Position numbers and translations under genes: made by a program. The notes beneath the pieces were generated by a model. The model did no database searches and was not told the DNA's origin. It worked only from the letters and a program-made list of their open reading frames with translations. A stretch of DNA of 18,844 nt. Origin: an uncultured Bifidobacterium sp. (lineage in GTDB: Bacteria; Actinomycetota; Actinomycetes; Actinomycetales; Bifidobacteriaceae). Positions 7,801-15,868 of the stretch are shown here, piece by piece (within the stretch, counting starts at the first letter, position 1; each line of letters opens with the position of its first letter). The stretch spans positions 1-18,844 of the forward strand of contig NZ_CASEXV010000037.1 of the NCBI RefSeq assembly GCF_949292005.1. Direction: 5' to 3'.

Positions 7801-10800
7801 TCCTGCTCGAGGCGGTTATCGATCTGGACACATATGACGGTGATCGCGGCGTGGACGATCCCGCGCGTCACGCCGTGCGGTCGATGTCCATTCCCTTGCG
7901 TGTGGACGTCGCGTCGGTCGGCCGGGCCCCCAGGGTGGACCGTGAACGGCTGGCTACGGATGTCAGGTCGCTTCTTGCTGGTACCGCGGGAGTCGGCGGC
8001 ATCGGCGCGGGCGGCGATCCGGTCGAGGACCTTCCTCGTGTGGATTCGCCGGACGTCGAGCATCCCTTTGGGGTGGCGTCATACGAGTACACGTGGTCGC
8101 GCGGTTTGGGAGCCGACCACGAGGCGGCCACGGCGGGGACGCTGCCGGATGGTCTTGATCCGTCCGAGCTCGTCCCCGATGCCTTGGTGGGACCGGTGTG
8201 GCCCGCGATTTATGCGGCGCTGGGCTCCATAGACATGGGTGGCACTCCCGTTATCGAGGGGTTGCTTGACGCGGTGCATCTTGACCACATGATCCGTCTG
8301 CTCGTTCCTTCCGAGAATCTGACACGGTATGTCGGGAGTCGGATCAGCGTGCGCTCCTGGGCCGAGCGCTGCCAGGAGTCGTCGTCGGGACGCCTGGTCA
8401 CGATACACGTCAGCCATACGGCATCCGATGGTGTCGCGATCGCCGAGGAGACCGAACGGTTCATCATCCGCGGACGTGTCGGATCGGAGGACAAACCCCG
8501 GTCCTGCGCTCCGTACGGCGGGGCCGTGTCGCCGGAGGACAGCGTCGACGTCGTGCGCCGCCACCTGCGCCGTGTGGTCATCTCCGCGCCTGACGACATG
8601 ACGACGTTCGCCCGGACGTCGGGTGATTTCAACCCCATCCACACCTCACGCCGTGCGGCCCGCGTGGCAGGTCTGGACGCTCCGCTCGTGCATGGCATGT
8701 GGCTGTCTGCGGCCGTCCAGCACATCATGCAGGCGACGGATCGCGACGGGCGTGCGTGGCGGATCGAAGGCTGGACCTACACGATGTTCGGAATGGTCGC
8801 GCTTCGGGACTCCATAGAGGTCACGGTGGAGAGGATTGGACGGGTCCGTCACGGCGGGATGCTTTTGGAGGCCACTTGCCGTGTGGGGGACGTGGTGGTG
8901 TCCCGCGGAACCGCGCGGGCGTACTCTCCCGTTACGGCGTTCGTGTACCCCGGTCAGGGTGTCCAGAGCACGGGAATGACGTTGGATGAGAGATCCTCGT
9001 CGCCGGCGGTTCGTGATGTGTGGGAGCGAGCCGACGCGGTCACCCGTGATCGTCTGGGATTCTCGATACTGGCTATAGTGCGTGACAACCCACGCAGCAT
9101 CGTCGTGAACGGGACCGTTCTGCGTCATCCTGACGGACTCCTCAATCTCACCCAGTTCACGCAGGTCGCGCTCGCGGTGGTGGCATTCGCCCAGACGGCG
9201 AGGCTGCGGGAGGCCGGAGCGGATGTATGGCCGGCCTATTACGCCGGTCACTCGCTCGGTGAGTACACGGCGCTGAGCTCATTCGCGTCGATAATCCCCT
9301 TGGAGACGGTGATCGAGCTGGTCTACCATCGAGGATCCACCATGCATCATCTCATCGAGCGCGACGAGCGTGGACGCTCGAACTACCGGATGGGCGCGCT
9401 ACGCCCCAACCAGTTCGGCGTGGGAGACGACGGCGTGCGCGACTATGTCGAGGGCGTGGCGCGGGACAGTGGCGAGTTCCTGGAGATCGTGAACTACAAC
9501 CTCGAGGGATCGCAATACGCCGTCGCCGGCACCATTGCGGGGCTGAAGGCGTTGAAGACCGACAGTGAGCGTCGTGCGGCGGAATATGGCGGGAAGCCGC
9601 CTTTCATGCTCGTGCCGGGAATCGACGTCCCCTTCCATTCGACGCTGCTTCGTAAGGGAGTGCCGGAGTTTCGAAGCACTCTTGACAGGCTTCTCCCACA
9701 GGACATCGATTCAGATCGGCTGGTCGGCCGATATATTCCGAACCTTGTGGCGCGTCCCTTCGAGCTCACGCGGGATTTCGCCCGGTCGATACTGGATGTG
9801 GTGCCCTCCGAACCGGTGTCCGAGATTCTCAACGACCCCGCGCGGTGGGACGGGCTCGCCAGCCATCCCCATGCTCTGGCCAGGGTCCTGCTCATCGAGC
9901 TTCTGTGCTGGCAGTTCGCATCGCCGGTGCGGTGGATCGAGACGCAGAATCTTCTGTTCTCGTCGATCAGACGCGGAGGTCTGGGTGTGGGCCAGCTCAT
10001 CGAGGTTGGTCCCGGATCGGCCCCAACGTTGGCGAATATGGCGGCGAAAACACTCAAACTTCCACGTTTTGAGGGAGTTCACGTCGATGTGCGCAATGTG
10101 GGGCGGGATTCCGCGGTCGTCTATATGACGGATGCGGACATCCACGTCGATCCTCCGGTGGAGACTGTGGCGACGGCCTTGGGTTCCATGGCATCGGGTG
10201 ATCCCGGATCAAGTGATGCGGGCGCGTCGCCGATGGCCGACACCGCCAATGCCGCGCACGTCGCCGGGCCGGTCGAGGAGCCTGCTGTTGCCGCTGTTCC
10301 GGCGGAATCCGTTGCGGATCTCGATTTTCCGGCGCATGAGGCGGTCGCGGCGGTGATCGCCTACGAGGCCAAGATCAGACCCGATCAGATAGCGGCGCAT
10401 GACACGACCGACACCCTGACCAGTGGCGTCTCGTCGCGGCGCAATCAGTTGATCATGGATATGGGCGTGGAGCTGGGGATCCCCGGAGTGGATGGGGCGG
10501 CGGATGCTCCGATGTCACGACTTGGGGGGATGGTCGACGCCGCGGCGCCTTCGTACCGTCCCTTCGGCCAGGTCCTCGTCGAGGCGGTGTCGGCCCGGAT
10601 CAGAGAGGTGTTCGGCGCGTCCGGAATGTCGCGCAAGGACATCGAGAACCGCGTGACGTCGGTGTGGTCGTTGAGACAGGGGTGGGTCAACCATGTCCTG
10701 CTTGAGCTGTGTCTGGGAACCCGCGAGGGCGAGTCGCTTCGTGGAGGCGATCTGGCGACACTGGGAACGACGGTCTCGGATTCGGCGTCGGCGCAGGGGC

Positions 10801-13800
10801 TTGTCGACGAGGCGGTGACTGCGGTCGCCGCGTCGCATGGCATCCAGGTCTCCAAGCCCGTCCGTGGATCGGGCTCGGCCGTGGTGGACTCCGCGGCGCT
10901 GGATGACTATGCCGCTCGCGTCACCGGTCCGGACGGGGTCCTCGCCGCGACCGCCCGATGCGTTTTGGACCAGCTGGGGCTGTCGACGCCCGCTCCCACG
11001 GGAGACGTCGACGTCGACGCCCGTGCGTTGGCCGAGACGGTCCGCGCCGAATTGGGGGAGGATTGGCCGCGTCAGGTGGCGCCGACCTTTGATCCCCTCG
11101 CCGCGATCCTCTTCGACGATCGGTGGGCCACGGCCCGGGAGGATGTCGCACGCGTCTATCACGAGCATGACGCGCGTGCGGCTTCCCGCGATTTCGTGGG
11201 ATCAGGGAAGGCCGTCCACGATGAGGCCGAGTGGTTCGCCGGGCGGTCCCGTCGCGACGGAGATGTCGAGACGGCCAATCACCTCGAATCCATAGCGGCC
11301 GACGCGTTGCTGACGCGGGATGCCGGGAAAGCCATGCGCTTCCGATCCACGATCGCCGTGGTGACGGGGGTGGGCCCGCGCTCGATCGCGGGGGCCGTCG
11401 TCTCCCGGCTTCTTGAGGAGGGAGCCACCGTCATCGCGGTGTGCCATCGCCTTGACGATCGGATGCGCATATGGGCGCGTGACATGTTCCGGGACCATGC
11501 CGGTGTGGAATCCACGCTGTGGCTGGCGTCGGCGAATCTGTCAAGCTATCGGGATGTGGATGCTCTGGTCTCCTGGATTACCTCCGAGCAGACATCGGTG
11601 TCGGGTGCCACGACGACGGTTGTGAAGCCGGCCTATTCTCCCGATGTGCTCATCCCCTTCGCGGCGCCGCGTGTGCATGGGTCGTTGGAGGACTCGGGAC
11701 CGCTGTTCGAATCGCAGGCCAGACTCATGCTGTGGGGTGTGGAGCGTCTCATCGCCGGATTCGCGGGAGCGGAGTCGGGAGCGGACGTCTCGCATCGCAT
11801 GCATGTGGTTCTTCCGGGGTCTCCCAACCGTGGGGTTTTCGGCGGCGATGGAGCATATGGGGAGGTCAAAGGCGCTTTTGACGCTTTGGTGGCGCGATCC
11901 ACCTCGGAGTCCGGATGGTCGTCGCGCGTCACGTTCGCCCATCCTCTGATCGGATGGGTCAGGGGAACCGGACTGATGGGGGGCAACGATCTCTTGGCCG
12001 CGGCCGCCGAACGCCATGGCCTGCGTACATACTCCACGGAAGAGATGGCCGGCAGCATCATAGATCTGGCCACGCCGGACGCTCGGCGCCGTGCCACGGA
12101 CTCGCCGTTGACGGCCGATCTCACCGGAGGTTTGGGAGCGTCTCCTCTCGACATCCGGAAGCTGCGCGAGGAGGCCGCGAGGGATTCCGGGTCCGATAAC
12201 GCCGTCGCCACGGAGGCGGATCGCGAGCCGGCGCCGCAGGTTCCGCGCCGCGGCATCCGGGTTCTTCCCACGCCACATGTTCCGCATGTGGTGGATCTCG
12301 ACCCCGAGCAATGGGGTGATGTCGAGGCTCGGCCGGATGAGATGATCGTCGTGGTGTCCGTCGGCGAGTTGGGCCCCTGGGGCTCCGGCAGGACGCGTTT
12401 CGAGGCGGAGATGGGGCTGGAATCCGATGGGACTGTGGAGCTGTCCGCCGCCGCGGTGCTTGAGCTGGCCTGGGGAATGGGTCTCATCCACTGGCAGGAC
12501 GGCCCGACTCCGGGTTGGTATGACGCGGATGACACACAGGTTCCGGAGGAGGACATCCATGACCGCTTCCACGATGAGGTCGTTGCGCGCAGCGGGATTC
12601 GACCCTTCGAGGAGGGTATGGGAGGCGATTACCGCGACGGCGCCGACGAGCATGAGGTCGAGGTGTTCCTCGACCATGACGTCTCCTTCCATGTCCCGGA
12701 CCGCCGTCGCGCCGAGGAGTATGTGGCGCAGGATCCGGAGCGGACGGCGATCGCGTCTGATGACGATTCCCACGATTGGGTCGTGACGCGGCGACGTGGA
12801 TCCATGATCAGGGTTCCGCGTCGAGCGGCCATGACACGCACGGTTGGCGGGCAGATTCCGGATGGATTCGATCCCCGGCGGTGGGGCATTCCCGCATCCA
12901 TGGTCGGGGAGGTCGATCCCATCGCGCTGTGGAATCTCGTCACCGCGGTTGACGCCTTCCTGTCCGCCGGAATCACGCCGGCCCAGATACTGCGGTCCGT
13001 CCACCCCTCGCAGGTGGCCGACACGCAGGGCACCGGCTTCGGGGGGATGCGGTCGATGAGGCGTCTGTATCTGGACCGTTTCCTCGGGCACGACGTTCCC
13101 GGCGACATACTTCAGGAGGCGCTTCCCAATGTGGTGGCGGCCCATGTCATGCAGTCGTACGTGGGTGGATACGGGGCGATGGTGCAGCCGGTGTCCGCGT
13201 GCGCCACGGCTGCCGTCTCCCTGGAGGAGGCCTGCGACAAGATCGCGCTGGGCAAGGCGGACGTGGTTGTCGCCGGAGCCATTGACGACATCGGCGTGGA
13301 ATCCGTTGAGGGTTTTGGAAACATGAACGCCACGGCGAACAGCGGCGATATGGCCGCCAAGGGGATCGCTCCGAGGTTCTTCTCGCGAGCCAACGACCGT
13401 CGTCGTGGAGGATTCGTCGAGTCGCAGGGCGGCGGAACGGTGCTGGTCATGCGCGGCGATGTGGCGTTGTCCATGGGATTGCCGGTGTCCGCTGTGGTGG
13501 GGTATGTCCATTCGTTCGCGGACGGCGCCCACACGTCGATCCCGGCTCCCGGGCTCGGAGCCCTCGCGGCGGGTCTTGGTGGACGGGACGCGCGTCTTGT
13601 GAGGAACCTCAGGCGTCTCGGCGTGTCCGTGGATGACATCGCGGTCGTGTCGAAGCACGACACATCCACAGGGGCCAACGATCCCAACGAGTCGGAGCTG
13701 CATGAGCGTCTGGCCCGGGCCATCGGCCGCTCCGAGGGCAATCCGCTGCTGGTCGTCTCGCAGAAGACCCTCACCGGTCACGCGAAGGGCGGGGCCTGCG

Positions 13801-14294
13801 TGTTCCAGGTCAACGGGCTCACGCAGATCTTCGCCTCCGGAGTGGTTCCGGGAAACAAGGCGTTGGATTGCGTGGATCCCGTGATGAGGCGTGATGCCGC
13901 GATGGTCTGGCCGCGACGCGCGCTCCACCTGGGCCTTGTCAGGGCGGCGCTGGCGACATCGCTGGGGTTTGGACATGTCTCGGCCGTCGTGGCGTTGGTC
14001 CATCCCGGAGCCTTTGAGGCGTCGGTCGCTCGATACGAGGGCGTGGACGTTCTCGATCGGTGGAGGAAACGCGCGAACGCCCGCCTCGCATGGGGCCGCC
14101 GGCGCTTGGTCGAGGGCATGATGGGGCACGGGCCCCTGTATGAGCCCATAGACAATCGCCGCATGGGGGACGCCATGTCCCGCGGAACATCCCATGACGT
14201 CGAATCCGCCATGCTTCTTGATCCGGATGCCCGTCTGGGCGCCGATGGCGTGTATGCCGGCGTGGCCGATGGTCCCGATGGTTCGGACCGATGA
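4854..14294 (+). CDS. fas: Type I fatty acid synthase (multidomain FAS I)
   Basis: A 3146-residue cytoplasmic megasynthase building long-chain acyl-CoA from acetyl- and malonyl-CoA; the length fits bacterial FAS I (about 3100). Domain order with active sites: acetyltransferase (about 10-395; GHSQG 127-131, Ser129); FMN enoyl reductase (about 398-650; GGQAGGHHSWE 558-568); a structural stretch and linker; dehydratase of MaoC hotdog type (SGDFNPIH, Asp1258 and His1263; HGM downstream); malonyl/palmitoyl transferase (about 1362-1755; GHSLGEY, Ser1467); an Ala/Pro/Ser tether (about 1763-1825); ACP with the phosphopantetheine Ser at GVSSRRNQ (Ser1860 most likely); ketoreductase (TGVGPRS from 2171; Tyr2335 and Lys2339 in YxxxK); ketosynthase (Cys2783 in SACATA, His2935, His2976, Lys2978). 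All catalytic residues appear intact. ATG 4854 has AAAGGA 9 bases upstream; the frame opens at 4749 but those 35 residues are not family-like. No phosphopantetheinyl transferase domain is fused; acpS follows. Confidence 0.97.
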   Translation: MTASFLSGLSGRSHALVFAGQSTPWTQALADLRGDPVLWESLTSLMDEAETRLGPVSADLMKAVGRPVSVVAEAAMATGDEAESSRIPDSSDAAVSVPGIALAQCGAFLDLVQLGYGQDSRPRAVMGHSQGVLAARMVNAVLRTGSVDRARKDIVDTLMIARLIGAAATRCAGILGIRAQGEATPMLSVTGMTPAQARALIGRIPDARGPVDVAVVNDADRVVLSGYPGDLIVASRAADDEKRREAVERKAGTRGGSLFDPVMEYLDVTVPFHSPLMEPAVVEVRGWAEACGLDGDEAARLASTVLVEHVDWAAGMRNLLKSSSTGDDPLWILDMGPGRVLGRIVSSLAQGTGAGVVDASEGDMRERISTSDEDPERLQDWNVFLPHVRMVGGEPRLLTRFSDLTGKPPVLLAGMTPTTVDPGIVAAAANAGYWAELAGGGQVTAEVFDANMDRLSGLLQEGRSIEFNAMYMDRYLWGLQFGSSRIVPRRRAAGAPIDGVVVSAGIPALDEATRLVRDLQAEGFPYVAFKPGTVDQIRQVVAIAKEAAPAAIIMEVEGGQAGGHHSWESLDDLLARTYAQVRACDNIVLVAGGGMGTARIASRYLWGTWSAGRSLPPMPVDAVMIGTAAMTAREALTSPDVKRMLVNTPGLPASTGRDADTDPFAPREPWVKAFHVSGDMTSGMSHLHADIYEVENSSARCGRLLAHLTTHPEEMASRRQEIIAALADTAKPYFGDLETMTYEEWARRFADLCHPWADRTYAVRFAHLLDRIEARVCEQDSGTVESVLDERLVTEDPASAIDALVARYPLAGSLRVEPQDAAWFPELVREYPKPMPFVPVLDEDLLRWWGQDQLWQSQDPRYPADSVRVIPGPVSVAGITGMDEPVASILRRFERTAIDEAPRDEDVSTAISAVDAPSRVDDASRVDGASHVEAVAQALVRHSPVISWLGRMIPNPLRTQVGESDHGGELGRMVVVGHDGDDVLLEAVIDLDTYDGDRGVDDPARHAVRSMSIPLRVDVASVGRAPRVDRERLATDVRSLLAGTAGVGGIGAGGDPVEDLPRVDSPDVEHPFGVASYEYTWSRGLGADHEAATAGTLPDGLDPSELVPDALVGPVWPAIYAALGSIDMGGTPVIEGLLDAVHLDHMIRLLVPSENLTRYVGSRISVRSWAERCQESSSGRLVTIHVSHTASDGVAIAEETERFIIRGRVGSEDKPRSCAPYGGAVSPEDSVDVVRRHLRRVVISAPDDMTTFARTSGDFNPIHTSRRAARVAGLDAPLVHGMWLSAAVQHIMQATDRDGRAWRIEGWTYTMFGMVALRDSIEVTVERIGRVRHGGMLLEATCRVGDVVVSRGTARAYSPVTAFVYPGQGVQSTGMTLDERSSSPAVRDVWERADAVTRDRLGFSILAIVRDNPRSIVVNGTVLRHPDGLLNLTQFTQVALAVVAFAQTARLREAGADVWPAYYAGHSLGEYTALSSFASIIPLETVIELVYHRGSTMHHLIERDERGRSNYRMGALRPNQFGVGDDGVRDYVEGVARDSGEFLEIVNYNLEGSQYAVAGTIAGLKALKTDSERRAAEYGGKPPFMLVPGIDVPFHSTLLRKGVPEFRSTLDRLLPQDIDSDRLVGRYIPNLVARPFELTRDFARSILDVVPSEPVSEILNDPARWDGLASHPHALARVLLIELLCWQFASPVRWIETQNLLFSSIRRGGLGVGQLIEVGPGSAPTLANMAAKTLKLPRFEGVHVDVRNVGRDSAVVYMTDADIHVDPPVETVATALGSMASGDPGSSDAGASPMADTANAAHVAGPVEEPAVAAVPAESVADLDFPAHEAVAAVIAYEAKIRPDQIAAHDTTDTLTSGVSSRRNQLIMDMGVELGIPGVDGAADAPMSRLGGMVDAAAPSYRPFGQVLVEAVSARIREVFGASGMSRKDIENRVTSVWSLRQGWVNHVLLELCLGTREGESLRGGDLATLGTTVSDSASAQGLVDEAVTAVAASHGIQVSKPVRGSGSAVVDSAALDDYAARVTGPDGVLAATARCVLDQLGLSTPAPTGDVDVDARALAETVRAELGEDWPRQVAPTFDPLAAILFDDRWATAREDVARVYHEHDARAASRDFVGSGKAVHDEAEWFAGRSRRDGDVETANHLESIAADALLTRDAGKAMRFRSTIAVVTGVGPRSIAGAVVSRLLEEGATVIAVCHRLDDRMRIWARDMFRDHAGVESTLWLASANLSSYRDVDALVSWITSEQTSVSGATTTVVKPAYSPDVLIPFAAPRVHGSLEDSGPLFESQARLMLWGVERLIAGFAGAESGADVSHRMHVVLPGSPNRGVFGGDGAYGEVKGAFDALVARSTSESGWSSRVTFAHPLIGWVRGTGLMGGNDLLAAAAERHGLRTYSTEEMAGSIIDLATPDARRRATDSPLTADLTGGLGASPLDIRKLREEAARDSGSDNAVATEADREPAPQVPRRGIRVLPTPHVPHVVDLDPEQWGDVEARPDEMIVVVSVGELGPWGSGRTRFEAEMGLESDGTVELSAAAVLELAWGMGLIHWQDGPTPGWYDADDTQVPEEDIHDRFHDEVVARSGIRPFEEGMGGDYRDGADEHEVEVFLDHDVSFHVPDRRRAEEYVAQDPERTAIASDDDSHDWVVTRRRGSMIRVPRRAAMTRTVGGQIPDGFDPRRWGIPASMVGEVDPIALWNLVTAVDAFLSAGITPAQILRSVHPSQVADTQGTGFGGMRSMRRLYLDRFLGHDVPGDILQEALPNVVAAHVMQSYVGGYGAMVQPVSACATAAVSLEEACDKIALGKADVVVAGAIDDIGVESVEGFGNMNATANSGDMAAKGIAPRFFSRANDRRRGGFVESQGGGTVLVMRGDVALSMGLPVSAVVGYVHSFADGAHTSIPAPGLGALAAGLGGRDARLVRNLRRLGVSVDDIAVVSKHDTSTGANDPNESELHERLARAIGRSEGNPLLVVSQKTLTGHAKGGACVFQVNGLTQIFASGVVPGNKALDCVDPVMRRDAAMVWPRRALHLGLVRAALATSLGFGHVSAVVALVHPGAFEASVARYEGVDVLDRWRKRANARLAWGRRRLVEGMMGHGPLYEPIDNRRMGDAMSRGTSHDVESAMLLDPDARLGADGVYAGVADGPDGSDR
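7599..7652 (+). repeat. In-frame 18-bp tandem repeat in the fas linker
   Basis: Three consecutive 18-base units (7599-7616, 7617-7634, 7635-7652) share TCGCGTGTGGAT or a close variant. They encode APSRVD, DASRVD and GASHVE, residues 916-933 of Fas, in a polar, probably disordered linker between the reductase side and the dehydratase region. The first two units differ at only a few bases, which suggests recent slippage. The frame is preserved. Confidence 0.8.
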
Positions 14295-14815
14295 TGGACT
14301 GCCCGGCGGTGTGCGATCTCGGCGAGGATCTTGCCCCTGTTCTCGGCGTGGGATGCGATGTCGTCGCTATCCCGTCGTTCCGTGACGGCATGGTCCTCCC
14401 CGGGTCGCGGATGACTGATCTGTTCTCGGTCCGGGAGAGGCGCCAATGCGTCGCGCTGTCCAAGGCGCATGGCGATGACGAGATCATCCATCTCGCCGCC
14501 AGGTGGGCCGGCAAAGAATGTGTCGTCAAGGCGTGGTGTGCGGCACTGGGAGATTCGGATTTCCCCTACGCGGTGGATGGGATGCCGTGGAGCCGCATCG
14601 AGATTCTGGACGATAGGCGGTCTGTTCCACATGTGGTTCTGGGTGACGACGTGGCGGAGGCGCTGGTTTCGGGACTGGGACGACGTCTGTCCGCGGGCTC
14701 GGGACCCATCGCCGTCCGTTGGAGTCCGTCGCTGTCGCACGACGGGAATCGCGCCTTGGCTTTTGTGGTGTTGTCGGCGTGCCGTCGTGTGAGCGGCCCG
14801 CAAACTCGTGTATAA
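14291..14815 (+). CDS. acpS: Holo-[acyl-carrier-protein] synthase (phosphopantetheinyl transferase)
   Basis: A 174-residue AcpS-type enzyme that transfers 4'-phosphopantetheine from CoA to the ACP serine. GVGCDVVAIPSF (19-30) is the N-terminal Mg-binding motif with Asp23. ARWAGKECVVKAW (70-82) is the second motif with Glu76. WSPSLSHDG followed by AFVVLS forms the C-terminal strand pair. Its ATG overlaps the fas stop as ATGA (14291-14294), and a second ATG follows at once, so translation is almost certainly coupled to fas; there is no good Shine-Dalgarno. The substrate is inferred to be the Fas ACP domain (Ser1860), in line with bacterial FAS I lacking its own transferase domain. It is somewhat longer than the roughly 120-residue type II AcpS. 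Its stop codon lies inside the palindrome upstream of the tRNA. Confidence 0.93.
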   Translation: MMDCPAVCDLGEDLAPVLGVGCDVVAIPSFRDGMVLPGSRMTDLFSVRERRQCVALSKAHGDDEIIHLAARWAGKECVVKAWCAALGDSDFPYAVDGMPWSRIEILDDRRSVPHVVLGDDVAEALVSGLGRRLSAGSGPIAVRWSPSLSHDGNRALAFVVLSACRRVSGPQTRV

Positions 14816-14826
14816 TCACACGAGTT
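14803..14826 (+). promoter_or_regulatory. Perfect palindrome around a TATAAT box upstream of tRNA-Gly
   Basis: AACTCGTGT (14803-14811) and ACACGAGTT (14818-14826) are exact reverse complements separated by six bases. TATAAT (14811-14816) sits in the centre and is an ideal -10 hexamer, 25 bases before the tRNA 5' end. No clear -35 hexamer is seen 16-18 bases upstream. The palindrome also covers the acpS stop codon (14813-14815). It could be the tRNA promoter with an operator, or an mRNA-end hairpin protecting the fas-acpS transcript. The absence of a T-run argues against an ordinary intrinsic terminator. Confidence 0.55.
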
Positions 14827-14841
14827 GCCTGACGGCGACAC

Positions 14842-14915
14842 GCGGACGTAGCTCAATGGTAGAGCCTCAGTCTTCCAAACTGATTACGCGGGTTCGATTC
14901 CCGTCGTCCGCTCCA
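14842..14915 (+). tRNA. tRNA-Gly, anticodon TCC, CCA encoded
   Basis: A complete cloverleaf folds by hand. The acceptor stem GCGGACG pairs with CGTCCGC over all 7 bp. The D stem is GCTC/GAGC with a 7-base loop. The anticodon stem is TCAGT/ACTGA with loop CTTCCAA, giving anticodon TCC at 14874-14876. The variable loop has 4 bases. The T stem GCGGG/CCCGT (one G-T pair) closes the loop TTCGATT. The discriminator is T at 14912, and the 3' CCA at 14913-14915 is encoded in the DNA. It reads GGA and, by wobble, GGG codons; GGA is common in the neighbouring genes. Confidence 0.97.
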
Positions 14916-14964
14916 TTCTTCTCCCGTATTGTGTAGACGTACGGATTCAATGGATGGAGCATGC

Positions 14965-15753
14965 ATGTCTGATTCCTCCGCGTTCACTGTCCATGGAGAT
15001 CGGCCGCCTGAGGGCTCCCGGCGCCCGGATGCCCCAACCGATGGTCGTCCCCTATCGTCTGCGCCATCCGCATCCGAATCGCTTCGTTCCGACGACAATC
15101 TGGCCACTGAGATCGTCCATGGTGTTCCCGAGACGGTCGAGGTGTCGAGACACCCTGATGCCTCTATAGGGGATTCCGATCTCTCCCTTGCCGAGATGGG
15201 TCGCCGGCGTGCCCATCCGGCGCATTGGATCGTCTACGGGGTGGGGGTTCTGCTGGCGATCATCCTTCCCTACTGGCTGGGGCGTCTTCTTGCGGCGCGC
15301 CGCACGGATTGGCTTGTGTCCCACATGCCATCCATCACGGTTGAGGGCGTTGCCCTCGTGTCGTGGCTGGTCACCGTCATCATGTTCGCCGGTCTGGGGC
15401 TCGCCATCGTCGAGTCCTCCCGGTGGCTGTGGAGGATCGTTTTCGTGCTGGGGCTGGCGGCCGAGCAGTTTATCGCCGGCCTGGGGCTGTTGAAGTTCGA
15501 TTTCTGGCATTCCGCCTATGTGATATATGGAAGCCGCGCGCAGTATGCGAACGCCGCTGATATCGGAATCATGGCAGCGGGCTTCGCCATGGCGTTCTAC
15601 GCGGTTCTCTTTGTGGGACTTCTTGTCGTGATACCCAAGCGGTCGAAGTTGAACGTTCTGACGCGCAGCTGGATGTCCTTCATCCTGTTCTTCGTGATCG
15701 AGGTCCTGGCCTATCTCATCGTCGTTCTCTCCGGACTTCTTCACATTTTCTAG
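14965..15753 (+). CDS. Unrecognised membrane protein with disordered N-terminus and five predicted helices
   Basis: I do not recognise a family. The 262-residue protein has a polar N-terminal region of about 85 residues rich in Ser, Pro, Asp and Arg, likely disordered and, by the positive-inside tendency of the RRR at 80-82, cytoplasmic. Five hydrophobic segments follow at about 88-109, 127-149, 155-176, 200-223 and 236-258, and the chain ends within a few residues of the last one. No signal peptide, catalytic motif or ATP-binding site is visible. ATG 14965 is chosen because GGAG lies 5 bases upstream; ATG 14950 and TTG 14929 are in frame but lack such a site. It begins 49 bases after tRNA-Gly with no terminator between, so it may share the tRNA promoter. 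Codon choice is like its neighbours. Confidence 0.82.
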   Translation: MSDSSAFTVHGDRPPEGSRRPDAPTDGRPLSSAPSASESLRSDDNLATEIVHGVPETVEVSRHPDASIGDSDLSLAEMGRRRAHPAHWIVYGVGVLLAIILPYWLGRLLAARRTDWLVSHMPSITVEGVALVSWLVTVIMFAGLGLAIVESSRWLWRIVFVLGLAAEQFIAGLGLLKFDFWHSAYVIYGSRAQYANAADIGIMAAGFAMAFYAVLFVGLLVVIPKRSKLNVLTRSWMSFILFFVIEVLAYLIVVLSGLLHIF

Positions 15754-15775
15754 GCGTGTGGTCGTTGCGATGCCG

Positions 15776-15781
15776 TAGACT
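15776..15781 (+). promoter_or_regulatory. Candidate -10 box of rpsO
   Basis: TAGACT in the 115-base gap before rpsO resembles the relaxed -10 hexamers common in actinobacteria. It would give a leader of about 80 bases. No good -35 hexamer is found at the expected distance, so the call is tentative. Read-through from the membrane protein gene is the alternative, since no terminator is seen after that gene. Confidence 0.28.
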
Positions 15782-15868
15782 GGTGACTCGGCGTGTTTCG
15801 CCCGCGGATACAGAGCGTTATGGCATCGGGTCATGACACCGCGCAGCAAGACACCAAAGGAGGACGCC

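Noticed and set aside
11541..14195. 884-codon open frame on the minus strand opposite the fas KR-KS region
   Set aside because: It is antisense to a strongly conserved coding region, rich in Arg, His, Gly and Pro, and shows no motif. Long antisense frames are expected opposite high-GC genes with biased third positions.
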